Source: Cupriavidus necator A5-1
Lineage (GTDB): Bacteria; Pseudomonadota; Gammaproteobacteria; Burkholderiales; Burkholderiaceae
Assembly: GCF_000744095.1 (NCBI RefSeq)
Contig: NZ_JQLI01000008.1
Location: forward strand, 1,116,001-1,180,000
Length of the DNA stretch: 64,000 nt
Reading direction: 5' to 3'
Part shown: positions 8,306 through 17,903 of the stretch, piece after piece
How positions within the stretch are numbered: position 1 is the stretch's first letter
How the letters are laid out: each line of letters starts with the position of its first letter
The notes under the pieces: model-generated
Database searches by the model: none
Seen by the model: only the letters and a program-made list of their open reading frames with translations
Told to the model about the DNA's origin: nothing
Position numbers and translations under genes: made by a program

Positions 8306-11300
8306 ATGTCCCTGAATATCCCTGTCCCGCGCGATGCCGCCGAAGGCGGTGCCTCGGCCGCCGGTTCCTCCGGCCCCTCCGGCCCGGCACGGCCGCAACC
8401 GGAGCCCGCGCCGCAGCCTGCCGCGGCGCAGGCGCTGCAAGATGCTCCCGCGGCGGCGCCGGCGCGCGACCTGTCCGGCCTGGCGTGGCTTGCCCCCAGC
8501 CTGCGCAGCGCGCTGGAGGATGCCGCCACCGAGCTGGGCCACTATGTCGATGAGGTACGCCAGGCGCCCGAGGCGCTGGGCGCGCGCGACACCACCTCGC
8601 TGCGGCTGGCTGGCCAGCACCTGCACCAGGCCGCCGGCGCGGTGCATATCATCGGGCTGCGCGGCACCGACCCGTATTGCCAGGCGTTGCGCCGCCTGCT
8701 GGACGCCATCGACGCCGGCACGGTCGCCGCGGGCCCGGAAGCGCTGGCGGTGTTCCGCGCCGGCGTGCAGGCGCTGGCCGAGTATGTCGACGACCTGATG
8801 GCCGGAGACGACGAAGCGCCGCTGCGCCTGTTCCAGCCCTATGCGGGCGTGCTCGGGCTGCTCGCAGAAGAGCGCGTGCATCCGGCTGACCTGTGGCTCG
8901 ACGAGCTGCAGATGCTGCCCGGCATGCTGCTGCCGGCGAAGAGCCCGACCGCGGTCACGCGCGCGCGCCAGCAGTTCGAAGCAGCCCTGCTCAAGGCGCT
9001 GCGGCTGCCCATGGCGTGCGCTGACGGTGCGCTGCTGCGCGAAGCCTGGCTGCCGCTGCATGCTGCACTGGACGCGGTACGCACCAACGAGCAGGAGGCG
9101 CGGCGCGCCACCGACCACCCTGACCGCGACGTCTGGCATGTGCTGGGGCTGGCCTTCGCTGTGCTGGCGCATGGCCTGCTGCCGTCCGACCTGCTGGCCA
9201 AGCGCTTTGCCGGACGTGTCAACCTGCTGCTGCGCCAATACCTGCAAGGGCAGGTGCGCGTGCCGCAGGCGCTGCTGAACGACGCAATGTTCCTGCTGGT
9301 GTGCACCGGGCTGGCGGAAATCCATGCGCAGGATGATGCGGCCGTGGTAGCGTTGCACGCGGACATTGCGCGCACGCTCGAGGCCTTCCGCCTCGATGCC
9401 GCGCACGCCGTCGCCGATGCCGACTTCCGCCTGCGCTACTACGGCTGGCTCGACCCGATCGATACGCGCAACCTGCAGCAAGCCGCTGCCGGGGTGGAAC
9501 GCGCGGCCGGCGCCGACCAGGCCGCCTGGGAAATCGCGCTGGCCGCGCTGGCCGAGGCCGCGCTGCCGCTGGCGCAGCCTGCGTTGCAGCGTTGCCTGGC
9601 GCAGGCCGTGACCCAGGGCTGGGAACGCGCGCGGGGCGAGGCGCTGGGCGCCACCGGACTCGCGCTGTTCCTGTCGCGCGCGCTGGCGCTGCCGTGGCGC
9701 GTGCACGGGCAATCCGCGCATCCCGCCGCCGCGCGCTTTGCCGCGCAGTGCGATGCGCTCGCCGACTGCCTGGCCGATCCCGGCGCGCTCGCGCCGGCGT
9801 GGCTGGCGCGCATGGTCGAGGAGGCGCGTGCGCAGGCGCTGCGCAGCGAGGCCGTGGCGCAGCTGCGCGCGCAGCTCGACAGCGGCGAATCGTGGCTCGA
9901 CAGCTACGACCGCAATGCCGCGCGTGCCGACGCCGCAGGGCACCTGCGCGATGCGCGCGAGGCGTTCGCCGCGCTCGGCGCCACGCTGTCGCAGCTGCAA
10001 GGTTCCGCGGCGCTGCCCGAGGCGCTTGCCGCTGACGCCGCGCAGGCCGCCGCCGCGGTACAGTCCGTCAATGCGCGCCTGGCGGAGCCCGGCGATCTTG
10101 CCGACGCCGGCGCACGCGCCGCCCTGCTGGGCACGGTGGCGGCGGAACTCGGCGCGGTCCATGCCTTTGCCGATACCCTCGAATTCGGCCGCACGCGCAG
10201 TGCTGACGCGCTCGCCGAAGCCGGAGCCAGCGACGAAGCGCAGGCCCTGCAGCATCCGCTGGACGCCGCGCGTGCCGCCGCCGAGGAAGCGATCCGCACC
10301 GGTGCCATCCCCGATGCGGCGCCGGTACAGCGGCTGCGCACCGCGCTGCAGGCCCTGGCCGACCAGGCCGCCATCGACGACGATGCCGCGCTGCGCCGCC
10401 AGGCCGCCGACGCCATCACGCAATGCAATGCGTGGCTGGCCGGCAGCGAGGAGGCGGGCGGGCGCCTGGTGGTCGCTCTGGCCGCTGCGATGCCCGAGCC
10501 CGCGCCCGCACCGGCCTCCCTGCCCGCGCAGGGCATGCCCGCCGCGGGCGACAGCGCGGCCATCGACGCCGAGCTGCTCGATATCTTCCTGAACGAGGCC
10601 GACGAAGTGCTGGGCGGCATCGCCGGCGACCTCGGCTCGGGCCTGGAGATACTGCGCGAGGCCGACACGCTCAGCCGCGTGCGGCGCGCCTTCCATACGC
10701 TCAAGGGCTCCAGCCGCATGGTCGGCCTGCATCGCTATGGCGAAGCCGCGTGGGCGGTGGAGCAGGTGATGAACCTGTGGATCGCCGAAGCGCGCGAGCC
10801 GGTGCCGGCACTGCTGTCGCTGCTGCGCCGCGCGCATGCCGAGCTGTCGGCGTGGGTCGCGCAGCTGCATCGCGACGCGGCCGCATGGCACGACATCGCG
10901 CCGCTGGTGGCAGCCGCCGCGGCGGTGCGCGATCCGGCCGCGCCGCTGGCCGGAGATGGCGCTGCGGGCTTGCCCGAAGCCGAGGCGCCGGCTGCCGAAG
11001 CGCCGCTGGTGGATGCTCCGGCCGCTGCGGTGGAAACCGTGCCGGCCGAGCCATCGACCGAGCCGTCAACCCAGCCGTCAACCGATGGCGATGACAACGT
11101 CATCCCGTTCCGCCTGTCCGGCGGGCTGTCGAGCGACGACGACCACTACAAGGTGATCGGGCCGGTGCGCATCGGCCTGGCGCTGTACAACGTCTACCTG
11201 CAGGAGGCCGACGACCTGCTGCGCCAGTTCGCCACCGACCTGTCCGAGTGGCGTCACGAGGGGCATCCGTGCCCGAGCGAGCTGGCACTGCGCGTGGCCC

Positions 11301-14200
11301 ACACGCTGCAAGGCAGCGCGTCGACCGTGGGGCTGGAGCCGGTGCGCGAGATTGCCGAGGCGCTGGAAGCGCTGCTGCTGCAGCTCGGCTCCCACCCGGT
11401 GGTGATGCATCCGGGCGACTTCCGCCTGCTGGAGCAGGCCGTCGAGCGCCTGCGCGGCATGCTGCACCAGTTTGCCGCGGGCGTCTGGCCCGATGCCGAC
11501 GCCGGCCTGCGCCGCAGCCTGGTGGAGTTCGGCGAACGGGCGCTGATGCGCCCGCGCGTGGCCGTGCCCGCGCCGCAGGCGCAGGCCGAGGCCGATGGCT
11601 CGGTGGCGCAGCTGTTCGGGCAGCCGTCGGTGCCGCAGCAGGGTGAGCCGTCGCAAGCGCCACTGGCGCCGGCGCCCACCCCGCACGATGCCGTGGTGAT
11701 CGCGCTGCCGACCTCGCACCGCACGCCCGTTGCGCCGGCGCAGCCAGAAGACGGCGCGGAAGGCGCAGCCGATCCGGTGCTGGTGCAAATTTTCCTGGAA
11801 GAGGCGCAGGGCACGCTGCCCGAGCTGGGCAAGCTGGTGCGCACCTGGGAGGCGGCACCTGACGAGGCCAGCCATGGCGGCCTGGTGCTGCGCGCGCTGC
11901 ATACGCTCAAGGGCAGTGCGCGCATGGCCGGCGCGATGGCGCTGGGGCAGGCCGCGCACGAGATGGAAACGCTGCTGGACGCCAGCCTGCGCGGCCAGGG
12001 GCCATTGGGCGTGGGGCCGCAGCTGTTCCAGCGGCTCTATGCCTGGTACGACTGCATCCTCGCGCATGCCGAGGCGCTGCAGGCGGGCCGCCTGCTGCCG
12101 GCCGACGATCCGGATGTGGTCAACGGACTGGCCGATGCGCCGCAGGACACAGAGGCCGAGGCCGGTGCCCCGCAGGCAGCCGAAACCGTGGCCCCGGCGG
12201 CCAACCTGCCGGCCGTGCCGGGACCGTCCGACGTGATGGTCACGCTGCCGGCAACGCCGCTGGCGCCCGCAGAACAGCCACGCGCGCTGGTGCGCGTGCA
12301 GGCGCGCGCGCTCGACACGCTGATCAACGAGGCCGGCGAAGTCGGCGCTACGCGCGCGCGGCTCGACAGCGAACTGGAGGCGATGCGCGCCTACCTGGGC
12401 GAACTGAACGACAACGTCGCGCGCCTGCGTGGCCAGCTGCGCGAGATCGAGATCCAGGCCGAGTCGCAGATGGCCTCGCGCATCGCCGATGCGCAGCACA
12501 AGCAGGAATTCGATCCGCTCGAGTTCGACCGCTTCACCCGCTTCCAGGAACTGACGCGGATGATGGCCGAGTCCGTCAACGACGTGGCCACCGTCGAGCA
12601 GAACTTGCAGCGCGGCTTCGACCGCGCCGCCGGCGACCTGGCCGCGCAGGCACGGCTAACGCGCGGGCTGCAGCGCGGCCTGATGCAGGCGCGCATGGTG
12701 CAGTTCGACGCGCTGGCCGAGCGGCTCTACCGCGTCGCGCGCCAGGCCGCGGCCGAGACCGGCAAGGAAGTGCGGCTGCTGATCAAGGGCGGCACGGTGG
12801 AAATCGACCGCTCGGTGCTGGACCGCATGGCCGGCCCGATCGAACACCTGATCCGCAACGCGGTGGTGCACGGGATCGAATCCGCCGCGCAGCGCCGCGC
12901 CGCGGGCAAGCCCGCCACCGGCGCGCTGACGCTGGAGGTGCAGCAGGAAGGCAATGAGGTGGTGCTGCATTTCGTCGACGACGGCGGCGGGCTGGACTTG
13001 GCGCGCATCCATGCGCGCGCGGTCGAGCGCCGGTTGCTGGCGGCCGATGACGAGGCCAGCGAAGCGCGCCTCACCGAGATGATCTTCACGCCCGGCTTCT
13101 CCACCGCCGAGGCCGTGTCGGAACTGGCCGGCCGCGGCGTGGGCATGGACGTGGTGCGCGCCGAGACCGTCGCATTGGGCGGCCGCATCTCGCTGGATTC
13201 AAAGGCCGGGCAGGGCACCACCTTCACCGTGCACCTGCCGCTGACCACGGCGATCACGCAGGTGCTGGTGATCTCGCTGGGCGGGCGGCTCTATGCGGTG
13301 CCCAGCGGCATGATCGACCAGGTCCAGCAGCTGCGCACGCAGGCGCTGCTGGAGGCGTACAACCAGGGCCGCCTGGCCTTCTCCGGCGCCGAGGTCCCGT
13401 TCTACTACTTCGGCGCGCTGCTGGAAGAAGGCAACGCCCTCACCGCGGGCCGCAAGTACTCGCCAGTGGTGGTCGTACGCAGCGGCGCGGAACGCGTGGC
13501 GGTGCATGTGGACGACGTGGTCGGCAACCGCGAAGTGGTGGTCAAGCATATCGGCCCGCACCTGGCGCGGCTGGAAGGCATTGCCGGCGCGACCACGCTG
13601 GGCGACGGCGAAATCGTGCTGATCTACAACCCGGTGGTGCTGGCGCAGCGCTTCGTGGGCGAGCGCGGCCCGCAGGCGCTGCCGGCAGTGCCTGCGCAGG
13701 CCGCCCCGGCGCAGCTTGGCGCGGTGGCGGAACTGGGCGGCGATGGCAGCGCCGAGCCGGTGCCCGGCCTGGCCATGCAGCCGACGGTGATGGTGGTGGA
13801 CGACTCGCTGACCGTGCGCAAGGCCGCCCAGCGCCTGCTGAGCCGCGCCGGCTACCAGGTGGTGCTGGCGCGCGATGGCGTGGACGCGCTCAAGCATCTG
13901 CAGGACGTGATGCCGGATGCGATGCTGGTGGATATCGAGATGCCGAACATGGACGGCTTCGACCTGACCCGCAACGTGCGTTCCGACTCGCGCACCGCGC
14001 ATATGCCGCTGGTGATGATCACCTCGCGCACGGCGGACAAGCATCGCCGCTATGCCGAGGAGATCGGCGTCAATGTGTATCTGGGCAAGCCTTATAACGA
14101 GGATGAGCTGCTGGGGACGTTGCACCGGTTGCTGGGGGAGCGGGCGGCGGGGACGGCGGGGTCGGTGGCGCAGATGCTGGGGGATGGGCCGGCGGCTTAA
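8306..14200 (+). CDS. chpA: Hybrid chemotaxis kinase ChpA/PilL of the Pil-Chp system
   Basis: A giant cytosolic CheA-type histidine kinase (1964 aa). Three clear HPt phosphotransfer sites are visible: His797 (FHTLKGSSRMVG), His999 (AHTLQGSASTVG) and His1199 (LHTLKGSARMAG). The N-terminal ~700 residues are helical with a degenerate HPt-like start (QHLHQAAGAVHIIG, no active-site pattern). The kinase core follows, with the N box (HLIRNAVVHGIES), DDGGGLD and GRGVGMDVV, then a CheW-like regulatory domain and a C-terminal receiver with phospho-acceptor Asp1876 (LVDIEMPNMDG). It would phosphorylate PilG and PilH. The ATG at 8306 follows GGAAG; an in-frame ATG four codons earlier (8294) is possible. 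P. aeruginosa ChpA is longer and carries more phosphorylation sites, so this is a reduced version. Confidence 0.93.
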   Translation: MSLNIPVPRDAAEGGASAAGSSGPSGPARPQPEPAPQPAAAQALQDAPAAAPARDLSGLAWLAPSLRSALEDAATELGHYVDEVRQAPEALGARDTTSLRLAGQHLHQAAGAVHIIGLRGTDPYCQALRRLLDAIDAGTVAAGPEALAVFRAGVQALAEYVDDLMAGDDEAPLRLFQPYAGVLGLLAEERVHPADLWLDELQMLPGMLLPAKSPTAVTRARQQFEAALLKALRLPMACADGALLREAWLPLHAALDAVRTNEQEARRATDHPDRDVWHVLGLAFAVLAHGLLPSDLLAKRFAGRVNLLLRQYLQGQVRVPQALLNDAMFLLVCTGLAEIHAQDDAAVVALHADIARTLEAFRLDAAHAVADADFRLRYYGWLDPIDTRNLQQAAAGVERAAGADQAAWEIALAALAEAALPLAQPALQRCLAQAVTQGWERARGEALGATGLALFLSRALALPWRVHGQSAHPAAARFAAQCDALADCLADPGALAPAWLARMVEEARAQALRSEAVAQLRAQLDSGESWLDSYDRNAARADAAGHLRDAREAFAALGATLSQLQGSAALPEALAADAAQAAAAVQSVNARLAEPGDLADAGARAALLGTVAAELGAVHAFADTLEFGRTRSADALAEAGASDEAQALQHPLDAARAAAEEAIRTGAIPDAAPVQRLRTALQALADQAAIDDDAALRRQAADAITQCNAWLAGSEEAGGRLVVALAAAMPEPAPAPASLPAQGMPAAGDSAAIDAELLDIFLNEADEVLGGIAGDLGSGLEILREADTLSRVRRAFHTLKGSSRMVGLHRYGEAAWAVEQVMNLWIAEAREPVPALLSLLRRAHAELSAWVAQLHRDAAAWHDIAPLVAAAAAVRDPAAPLAGDGAAGLPEAEAPAAEAPLVDAPAAAVETVPAEPSTEPSTQPSTDGDDNVIPFRLSGGLSSDDDHYKVIGPVRIGLALYNVYLQEADDLLRQFATDLSEWRHEGHPCPSELALRVAHTLQGSASTVGLEPVREIAEALEALLLQLGSHPVVMHPGDFRLLEQAVERLRGMLHQFAAGVWPDADAGLRRSLVEFGERALMRPRVAVPAPQAQAEADGSVAQLFGQPSVPQQGEPSQAPLAPAPTPHDAVVIALPTSHRTPVAPAQPEDGAEGAADPVLVQIFLEEAQGTLPELGKLVRTWEAAPDEASHGGLVLRALHTLKGSARMAGAMALGQAAHEMETLLDASLRGQGPLGVGPQLFQRLYAWYDCILAHAEALQAGRLLPADDPDVVNGLADAPQDTEAEAGAPQAAETVAPAANLPAVPGPSDVMVTLPATPLAPAEQPRALVRVQARALDTLINEAGEVGATRARLDSELEAMRAYLGELNDNVARLRGQLREIEIQAESQMASRIADAQHKQEFDPLEFDRFTRFQELTRMMAESVNDVATVEQNLQRGFDRAAGDLAAQARLTRGLQRGLMQARMVQFDALAERLYRVARQAAAETGKEVRLLIKGGTVEIDRSVLDRMAGPIEHLIRNAVVHGIESAAQRRAAGKPATGALTLEVQQEGNEVVLHFVDDGGGLDLARIHARAVERRLLAADDEASEARLTEMIFTPGFSTAEAVSELAGRGVGMDVVRAETVALGGRISLDSKAGQGTTFTVHLPLTTAITQVLVISLGGRLYAVPSGMIDQVQQLRTQALLEAYNQGRLAFSGAEVPFYYFGALLEEGNALTAGRKYSPVVVVRSGAERVAVHVDDVVGNREVVVKHIGPHLARLEGIAGATTLGDGEIVLIYNPVVLAQRFVGERGPQALPAVPAQAAPAQLGAVAELGGDGSAEPVPGLAMQPTVMVVDDSLTVRKAAQRLLSRAGYQVVLARDGVDALKHLQDVMPDAMLVDIEMPNMDGFDLTRNVRSDSRTAHMPLVMITSRTADKHRRYAEEIGVNVYLGKPYNEDELLGTLHRLLGERAAGTAGSVAQMLGDGPAA

Positions 14201-14246
14201 GCGCTCCGTGACGCTGCAGCCAGCTTCGCACGCTGCCGGTTTTCTC

Positions 14247-14270
14247 CCCTCTCCCGCACGCGGGAGAGGG
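14247..14270. repeat. REP-like GC hairpin
   Basis: A perfect 10-bp inverted repeat, CCCTCTCCCG / CGGGAGAGGG, with a 4-base loop. A nearly identical, longer hairpin occurs at 60595-60620 and a degenerate one is split by the IS4-family element at 56992-57006/60481-60497. The shared stem suggests a dispersed intergenic repeat family. It could also serve as a weak terminator for chpA, but there is no U-run. Confidence 0.6.
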
Positions 14271-14324
14271 AGCCCGTCAATAGCAATTGAAAGCCCGTCG
14301 TCCTACCAAGGGCCCTAAACACAA

Positions 14325-14360
14325 AAAGGCGCGACATCCAGGATGCCGCGCCTTCCTTTC
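14325..14360 (-). terminator. Rho-independent terminator of the proline-rich protein gene
   Basis: The stem GGCGCGACATCC / GGATGCCGCGCC (14328-14352) is nearly perfect. Read on the minus strand it is followed by TTTTTGTGTTT, a good U-run, so it ends the gene whose stop is at 14396. Reading from the chpA side the tail is TTCCTTTC, which is weaker, so it may work in both directions. Confidence 0.75.
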
Positions 14361-14395
14361 TCCTCCATCGGCCGCGCCTCGAACGGCGCGAGCCA

Positions 14396-15214
14396 TCACC
14401 AGCGCATCTGCGCGTTCTTGCCACCAGTACTGACCGTTGCCGTCTTGGTCAGGCCCTTGTAAGTCGCCCGCACGCTATATGTACCCTGCGGCGCCTTCAC
14501 CAGGCAACGCGGACCGTCGGCGACAAAGCTGGCGACTTCCCTGCTGCCGCGCATCAGCTTGACGTCGACATCCGACAGGTATTCGCCGCGCTCGCCCTGC
14601 GTGAACAGCAGGCTCATGTTGTAGTTGCGCGCCTGTGACTGCAGCTTGACCTGTTCATCCTCGGCGACGCCGCCGCAGATATAGGTGACCGCACCAGCGG
14701 TACGCTGCACCATCGCATCACGCGGCGGCGGGGGCGGCGGCGTGGTCAGCGGCGGGCGCGGCTGGGCGGGGGCTGCGGTCGGCGGCGGCGCCGGTACGCT
14801 CGGTGGCGTGCCGCTTGGCGCCGGCATCGGCGATGCCGTCGGCGGCGGGGCTGCCGTGCCCGGCGCGGTCATGCCAGGAGCGGGCTGCGCAACAGGCGGC
14901 GGCATGGTGGTGGCCGGCGCAGGGGCCGGCATCGTGGCACCCGGCGTCGGCGCCATGGTGCTGTCCGGAGCAGTTGCAGCGGGGGCAGGCGTCACGGGCG
15001 CAGGGGTCACGGGCGCAGGCGTGGCCGGCATCGGCGTAGGCGTGGCTTCCACCACCGGCGCCTGCGCATGGCTGGCGGCCGGCATCACGGCAAGCATCGC
15101 CAGCACGCCGGCGCTGAGCGCGATCACCAGGCGCTTGACGCGCGAGCGCCGCGCCAGGCGCGCTTCGACGCGCTCGAGCGAACGGGTAGGGGCAAACGGG
15201 GGACGGTGCAGCAT
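14396..15214 (-). CDS. Exported proline/alanine-rich protein
   Basis: Product not recognised by name. The 272 aa comprise a basic N-terminus with one hydrophobic signal or anchor segment (~residues 29-50, ending ASHA-Q), a Pro/Ala/Thr-rich spacer (~52-165) with repeated APVTPAP units, and a C-terminal globular domain of about 100 residues. That domain contains two cysteines (YICGG and GPRCLV) and a beta-rich pattern ending in VRATYKGLTKTATV, reminiscent of carboxypeptidase-regulatory or PEGA-like folds. It is probably periplasmic or envelope-spanning. The start is well supported by AAGGAGG six bases before the ATG. It is transcribed convergently with chpA and ends at a strong terminator. Confidence 0.7.
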   Translation of the reverse strand: MLHRPPFAPTRSLERVEARLARRSRVKRLVIALSAGVLAMLAVMPAASHAQAPVVEATPTPMPATPAPVTPAPVTPAPAATAPDSTMAPTPGATMPAPAPATTMPPPVAQPAPGMTAPGTAAPPPTASPMPAPSGTPPSVPAPPPTAAPAQPRPPLTTPPPPPPRDAMVQRTAGAVTYICGGVAEDEQVKLQSQARNYNMSLLFTQGERGEYLSDVDVKLMRGSREVASFVADGPRCLVKAPQGTYSVRATYKGLTKTATVSTGGKNAQMRW

Positions 15215-15466
15215 CGTGGCCTCCTTGGCGGATCTCGGAATCAGATGCCCCGGAGGACCCCGTCGGGATCACTCCGGGTGTCTTCTTTTTCATGCTAGGG
15301 CGCAATGCGGGCCAACACTGCCCGTTTTGGTCCTACATCCGCGTCAGCGTACGGCGCGTTGTTGGCCGCAAGCGGCGGGGGAGAGACTTCACGAGATCCC
15401 AAATGGAAAACCGGCCGCTTCCCCGCGGAAACGGCCGGTTTCAGGCCCTCTCAGCCGTCACTGCGC

Positions 15467-16774
15467 CTACTTGCGGCTCACCCCGCGCGCAGGCACCGAT
15501 AACGTCAACGCGGCGCCCACCACCAGACACGCCGCCAGCAGGTACATGCCGGAATCGGTGCTGTGCGTCAGGTCCTTGAGCCAGCCCACCGCGTACGGGC
15601 TCAGGAAGCCGGCCAGGTTGCCCAGCGAATTGATCAGTGCAATCCCTGCGGCCGCGCCGGTGCCGGCGAGGAACGCGGTCGGCAGGCTCCAGAACAGCGG
15701 CAGGGTGGTCAGGATGCCGATCGTGGCCAGCGTCAGCGCCACCATGGCCAGCGTGGTGTCGCTGTGCCATTGCACCGACAGCAGCAGCCCGAGCGACCCG
15801 AGCAGCGCGGGGATCGCGATATGCCAGCGGCGCTCGCCGGTGCGGTCGGCGCTGTGGGCCACCAGCACCATGCCGACCACCGCGCAGCCGTAGGGGATCG
15901 CCGTCAGCAGGCCGATATCGAGTGCGCTCTTCACGCCGGTCTGCTTGATGATGGTGGGCAGCCAGAAGCTGACGCCGTACAGCCCCATGACAAAACAGAA
16001 GTAGATCGCGCTCATCAGCCATACGCGCGGGCTGAACATCACGGTGCGGATCGGCGGGTCTTCCTTGTGCGCATCCTCGCTGGCGATATTGCGCTCGAGC
16101 AGCGCCTTTTCCTGCGGCGTGAGCCACTTGGCGTGGGAGATGCGGTCGTCCAGGTAGGCCAGCACACACAGCCCGACCAGGATCGACGGAATGCCTTCCA
16201 GCAGGAACATCCACTGCCAGCCGGCCCAGCCGCTGTGACCGTCGAAGGCCTGCATCACCCAGCCCGACAGCGGCCCGCCGATCACGCCCGACAGCGCGAT
16301 CGCGGTCATGAAGAAGGTGGTGGTGCGACCGCGCCGGTTGGCCGGGTACCAATAGGTCAGGTACAGGATGATGCCGGGGAAGAAGCCCGCCTCGGCGATG
16401 CCCAGCAGGAAACGCAGCACGTAGAACATGGTCGGCGTGGTGACGAACATCATCATCGCCGAGATCGCGCCCCAGGTGATCATGATGCGCGCGATCCAGA
16501 TGCGCGCGCCGACCTTGTGCAGGATCACGTTGCTGGGCACTTCGAACAGGAAGTAGCCGATGAAGAAGATGCCCGCGCCCAGGCCGTAGATGGTCTCGCT
16601 GAACTTCAGGTCGTTGAGCATCTGCAGCTTGGCGAAGCCCACGTTGACGCGGTCCAGGTAGGCCACCACGTAACACAGCAGGAGGAAGGGCACCAGGCGC
16701 CAGCTGACCTTGCGGTAGATGGCGTCTTCAAAGGCGGCGTCGCCGACGCCGGGGTTCACTGCGGTCGTTGTCAT
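15467..16774 (-). CDS. MFS transporter, anion:cation symporter type
   Basis: A 12-helix inner-membrane transporter of 435 aa from the ACS branch of the major facilitator superfamily (tartrate, phthalate, 4-hydroxyphenylacetate and similar organic anions). Diagnostic segments are YLDRVNVGFAKLQM after helix 1, FFIGYFLFEVPSNVILHKVG across helix 2 and the following loop, and the amphipathic linker after helix 6. The start at 16774 follows AGGAGA five bases upstream and gives the normal N-terminus. It is the last gene of a minus-strand group with an SDR dehydrogenase, a small membrane protein and an aldehyde dehydrogenase, so it probably imports the substrate that they oxidise; which substrate cannot be read from the sequence. 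Confidence 0.88.
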   Translation of the reverse strand: MTTTAVNPGVGDAAFEDAIYRKVSWRLVPFLLLCYVVAYLDRVNVGFAKLQMLNDLKFSETIYGLGAGIFFIGYFLFEVPSNVILHKVGARIWIARIMITWGAISAMMMFVTTPTMFYVLRFLLGIAEAGFFPGIILYLTYWYPANRRGRTTTFFMTAIALSGVIGGPLSGWVMQAFDGHSGWAGWQWMFLLEGIPSILVGLCVLAYLDDRISHAKWLTPQEKALLERNIASEDAHKEDPPIRTVMFSPRVWLMSAIYFCFVMGLYGVSFWLPTIIKQTGVKSALDIGLLTAIPYGCAVVGMVLVAHSADRTGERRWHIAIPALLGSLGLLLSVQWHSDTTLAMVALTLATIGILTTLPLFWSLPTAFLAGTGAAAGIALINSLGNLAGFLSPYAVGWLKDLTHSTDSGMYLLAACLVVGAALTLSVPARGVSRK

Positions 16775-16847
16775 GCTGTCTCCTGAGGATGTTTGCGTTG
16801 CTGCGACGCGGTACAGCGGTATTACGACAAAGCCTGGCGGGCGCTGC

Positions 16848-17606
16848 TTACACGCAGCGTCCACCGTCCACTTCGATGCAGGTGCCGGTGATAAAGGCCG
16901 CTTCATCCGACGCCAGGTACAGACAGGCGTTGGCCACGTCCTGCGGCGTGGACATGCGGCCCATCGGGATGGTGGCGAGGAATTTGGCGCGGTTCTCGGG
17001 CGTGTCGGGCATGCCCATGAACTCTTCCAGCAAGGCGGTCGCGCCGATCACCGGATTGACGCAGTTGACGCGGATATTGTCCTTGCCGAGCTCGGCCGCC
17101 ATCGCCTTGCTCGCGGTGATCACCGCGCCCTTGCTGCCGTTGTACCAGACCAGCCCCGGACGCGGCCGGATGCCGGCGGTCGAGGCGATATTGACGAACA
17201 CGCCGCCGCCGCGCTGGCGAAAGTGCGGGATAAAGGCGCGCGCCGACCAGTAGATGCTCTTGACGTTGACGGCGTAGACGCGGTCGAACTCGTCCTCGGT
17301 GACTTCCAGGATGGGCTTGTTGCGATGGGTGGTGCCGGCGTTGTTGACGACGACATGCACGTCGCCGAAGGCGGCCAGGGCGGCCTCGCGCATGGCCTCG
17401 GTGTCGTCGCCGCGCGCAACGTCGGCGCGCACCGCGCGCGCCTGGCCACCGGCATCGCGGATCGCGGCGGCCACGCGCTCGGCGGCGTCTTCGCGCAGGT
17501 CGGCCACCAGCACGCTGGCGCCTTCGCGCGCGAAGGTGTGGGCGATGCCTTCGCCGAAGCCCGAACCGCCGCCGGTGACGATCGCTACCTTGTTGGCCAG
17601 TCTCAT
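16848..17606 (-). CDS. Short-chain dehydrogenase/reductase (SDR)
   Basis: A classical SDR of 252 aa that would oxidise an alcohol or reduce a ketone with NAD(P). It has the Rossmann motif TGGGSGFG (11-18), NNAG (88-91), the catalytic Asn114-Ser142-Tyr155-Lys159 set (YNGSK), and the C-terminal pattern FITGTCIEVDGG. Asp36 after the second strand (LVADLRED) suggests preference for NAD. It lies between the small membrane protein gene and the MFS transporter on the same strand. The substrate is unknown. Confidence 0.88.
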   Translation of the reverse strand: MRLANKVAIVTGGGSGFGEGIAHTFAREGASVLVADLREDAAERVAAAIRDAGGQARAVRADVARGDDTEAMREAALAAFGDVHVVVNNAGTTHRNKPILEVTEDEFDRVYAVNVKSIYWSARAFIPHFRQRGGGVFVNIASTAGIRPRPGLVWYNGSKGAVITASKAMAAELGKDNIRVNCVNPVIGATALLEEFMGMPDTPENRAKFLATIPMGRMSTPQDVANACLYLASDEAAFITGTCIEVDGGRCV

Positions 17607-17660
17607 CGCTTGTCTCCTTGTGTTGTGGTTGTCGGTGATCTGTTGGCTGTGCTTAGGTAC

Positions 17661-17903
17661 TCAATGCGAAAACGGCCCCTGCCCACGCAGCGCGTTGGCC
17701 GTCATCATCAGCGCCAGCAGGAAAGGCAGCGCGACATACAGGCACCAGTGCACGCGATCGCCCACGACGTCGCCCCACTTGCGCTTGAACACCTGCAGTC
17801 GCGGCATGCCGGAGGGATTGGTGGCGCGCTTGTTCCGCACATGCCATGCCATCCAGAAAAAGAAGATGGCAAAGGCGACGGACAGGAAATTGATGTTACC
17901 CAT
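17661..17903 (-). CDS. Small two-helix membrane protein
   Basis: An 80-aa protein with two probable membrane helices (residues ~4-20 and ~55-70) joined by a basic loop (RNKRATNPSGMPRLQVFKRK). It overlaps the 3' end of the aldehyde dehydrogenase gene by 8 bp, which suggests translational coupling, and precedes the SDR gene by 55 bp. No family is recognised. Context suggests a role with the neighbouring oxidation/transport genes, perhaps as an accessory subunit, but this is inference only. Confidence 0.65.
   Translation of the reverse strand: MGNINFLSVAFAIFFFWMAWHVRNKRATNPSGMPRLQVFKRKWGDVVGDRVHWCLYVALPFLLALMMTANALRGQGPFSH

Noticed and set aside
5422..8529. Very long minus-strand open frame opposite pilI, pilJ and the start of chpA
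   Set aside because: Shadow of pilJ and neighbours; low-complexity composition and no motifs.
8150..10891. Long minus-strand open frame opposite chpA (over 900 codons)
   Set aside because: Antisense to a clear CheA-type gene; Arg/Gly/Gln/His-rich with no domains, as expected from GC-rich codon bias.
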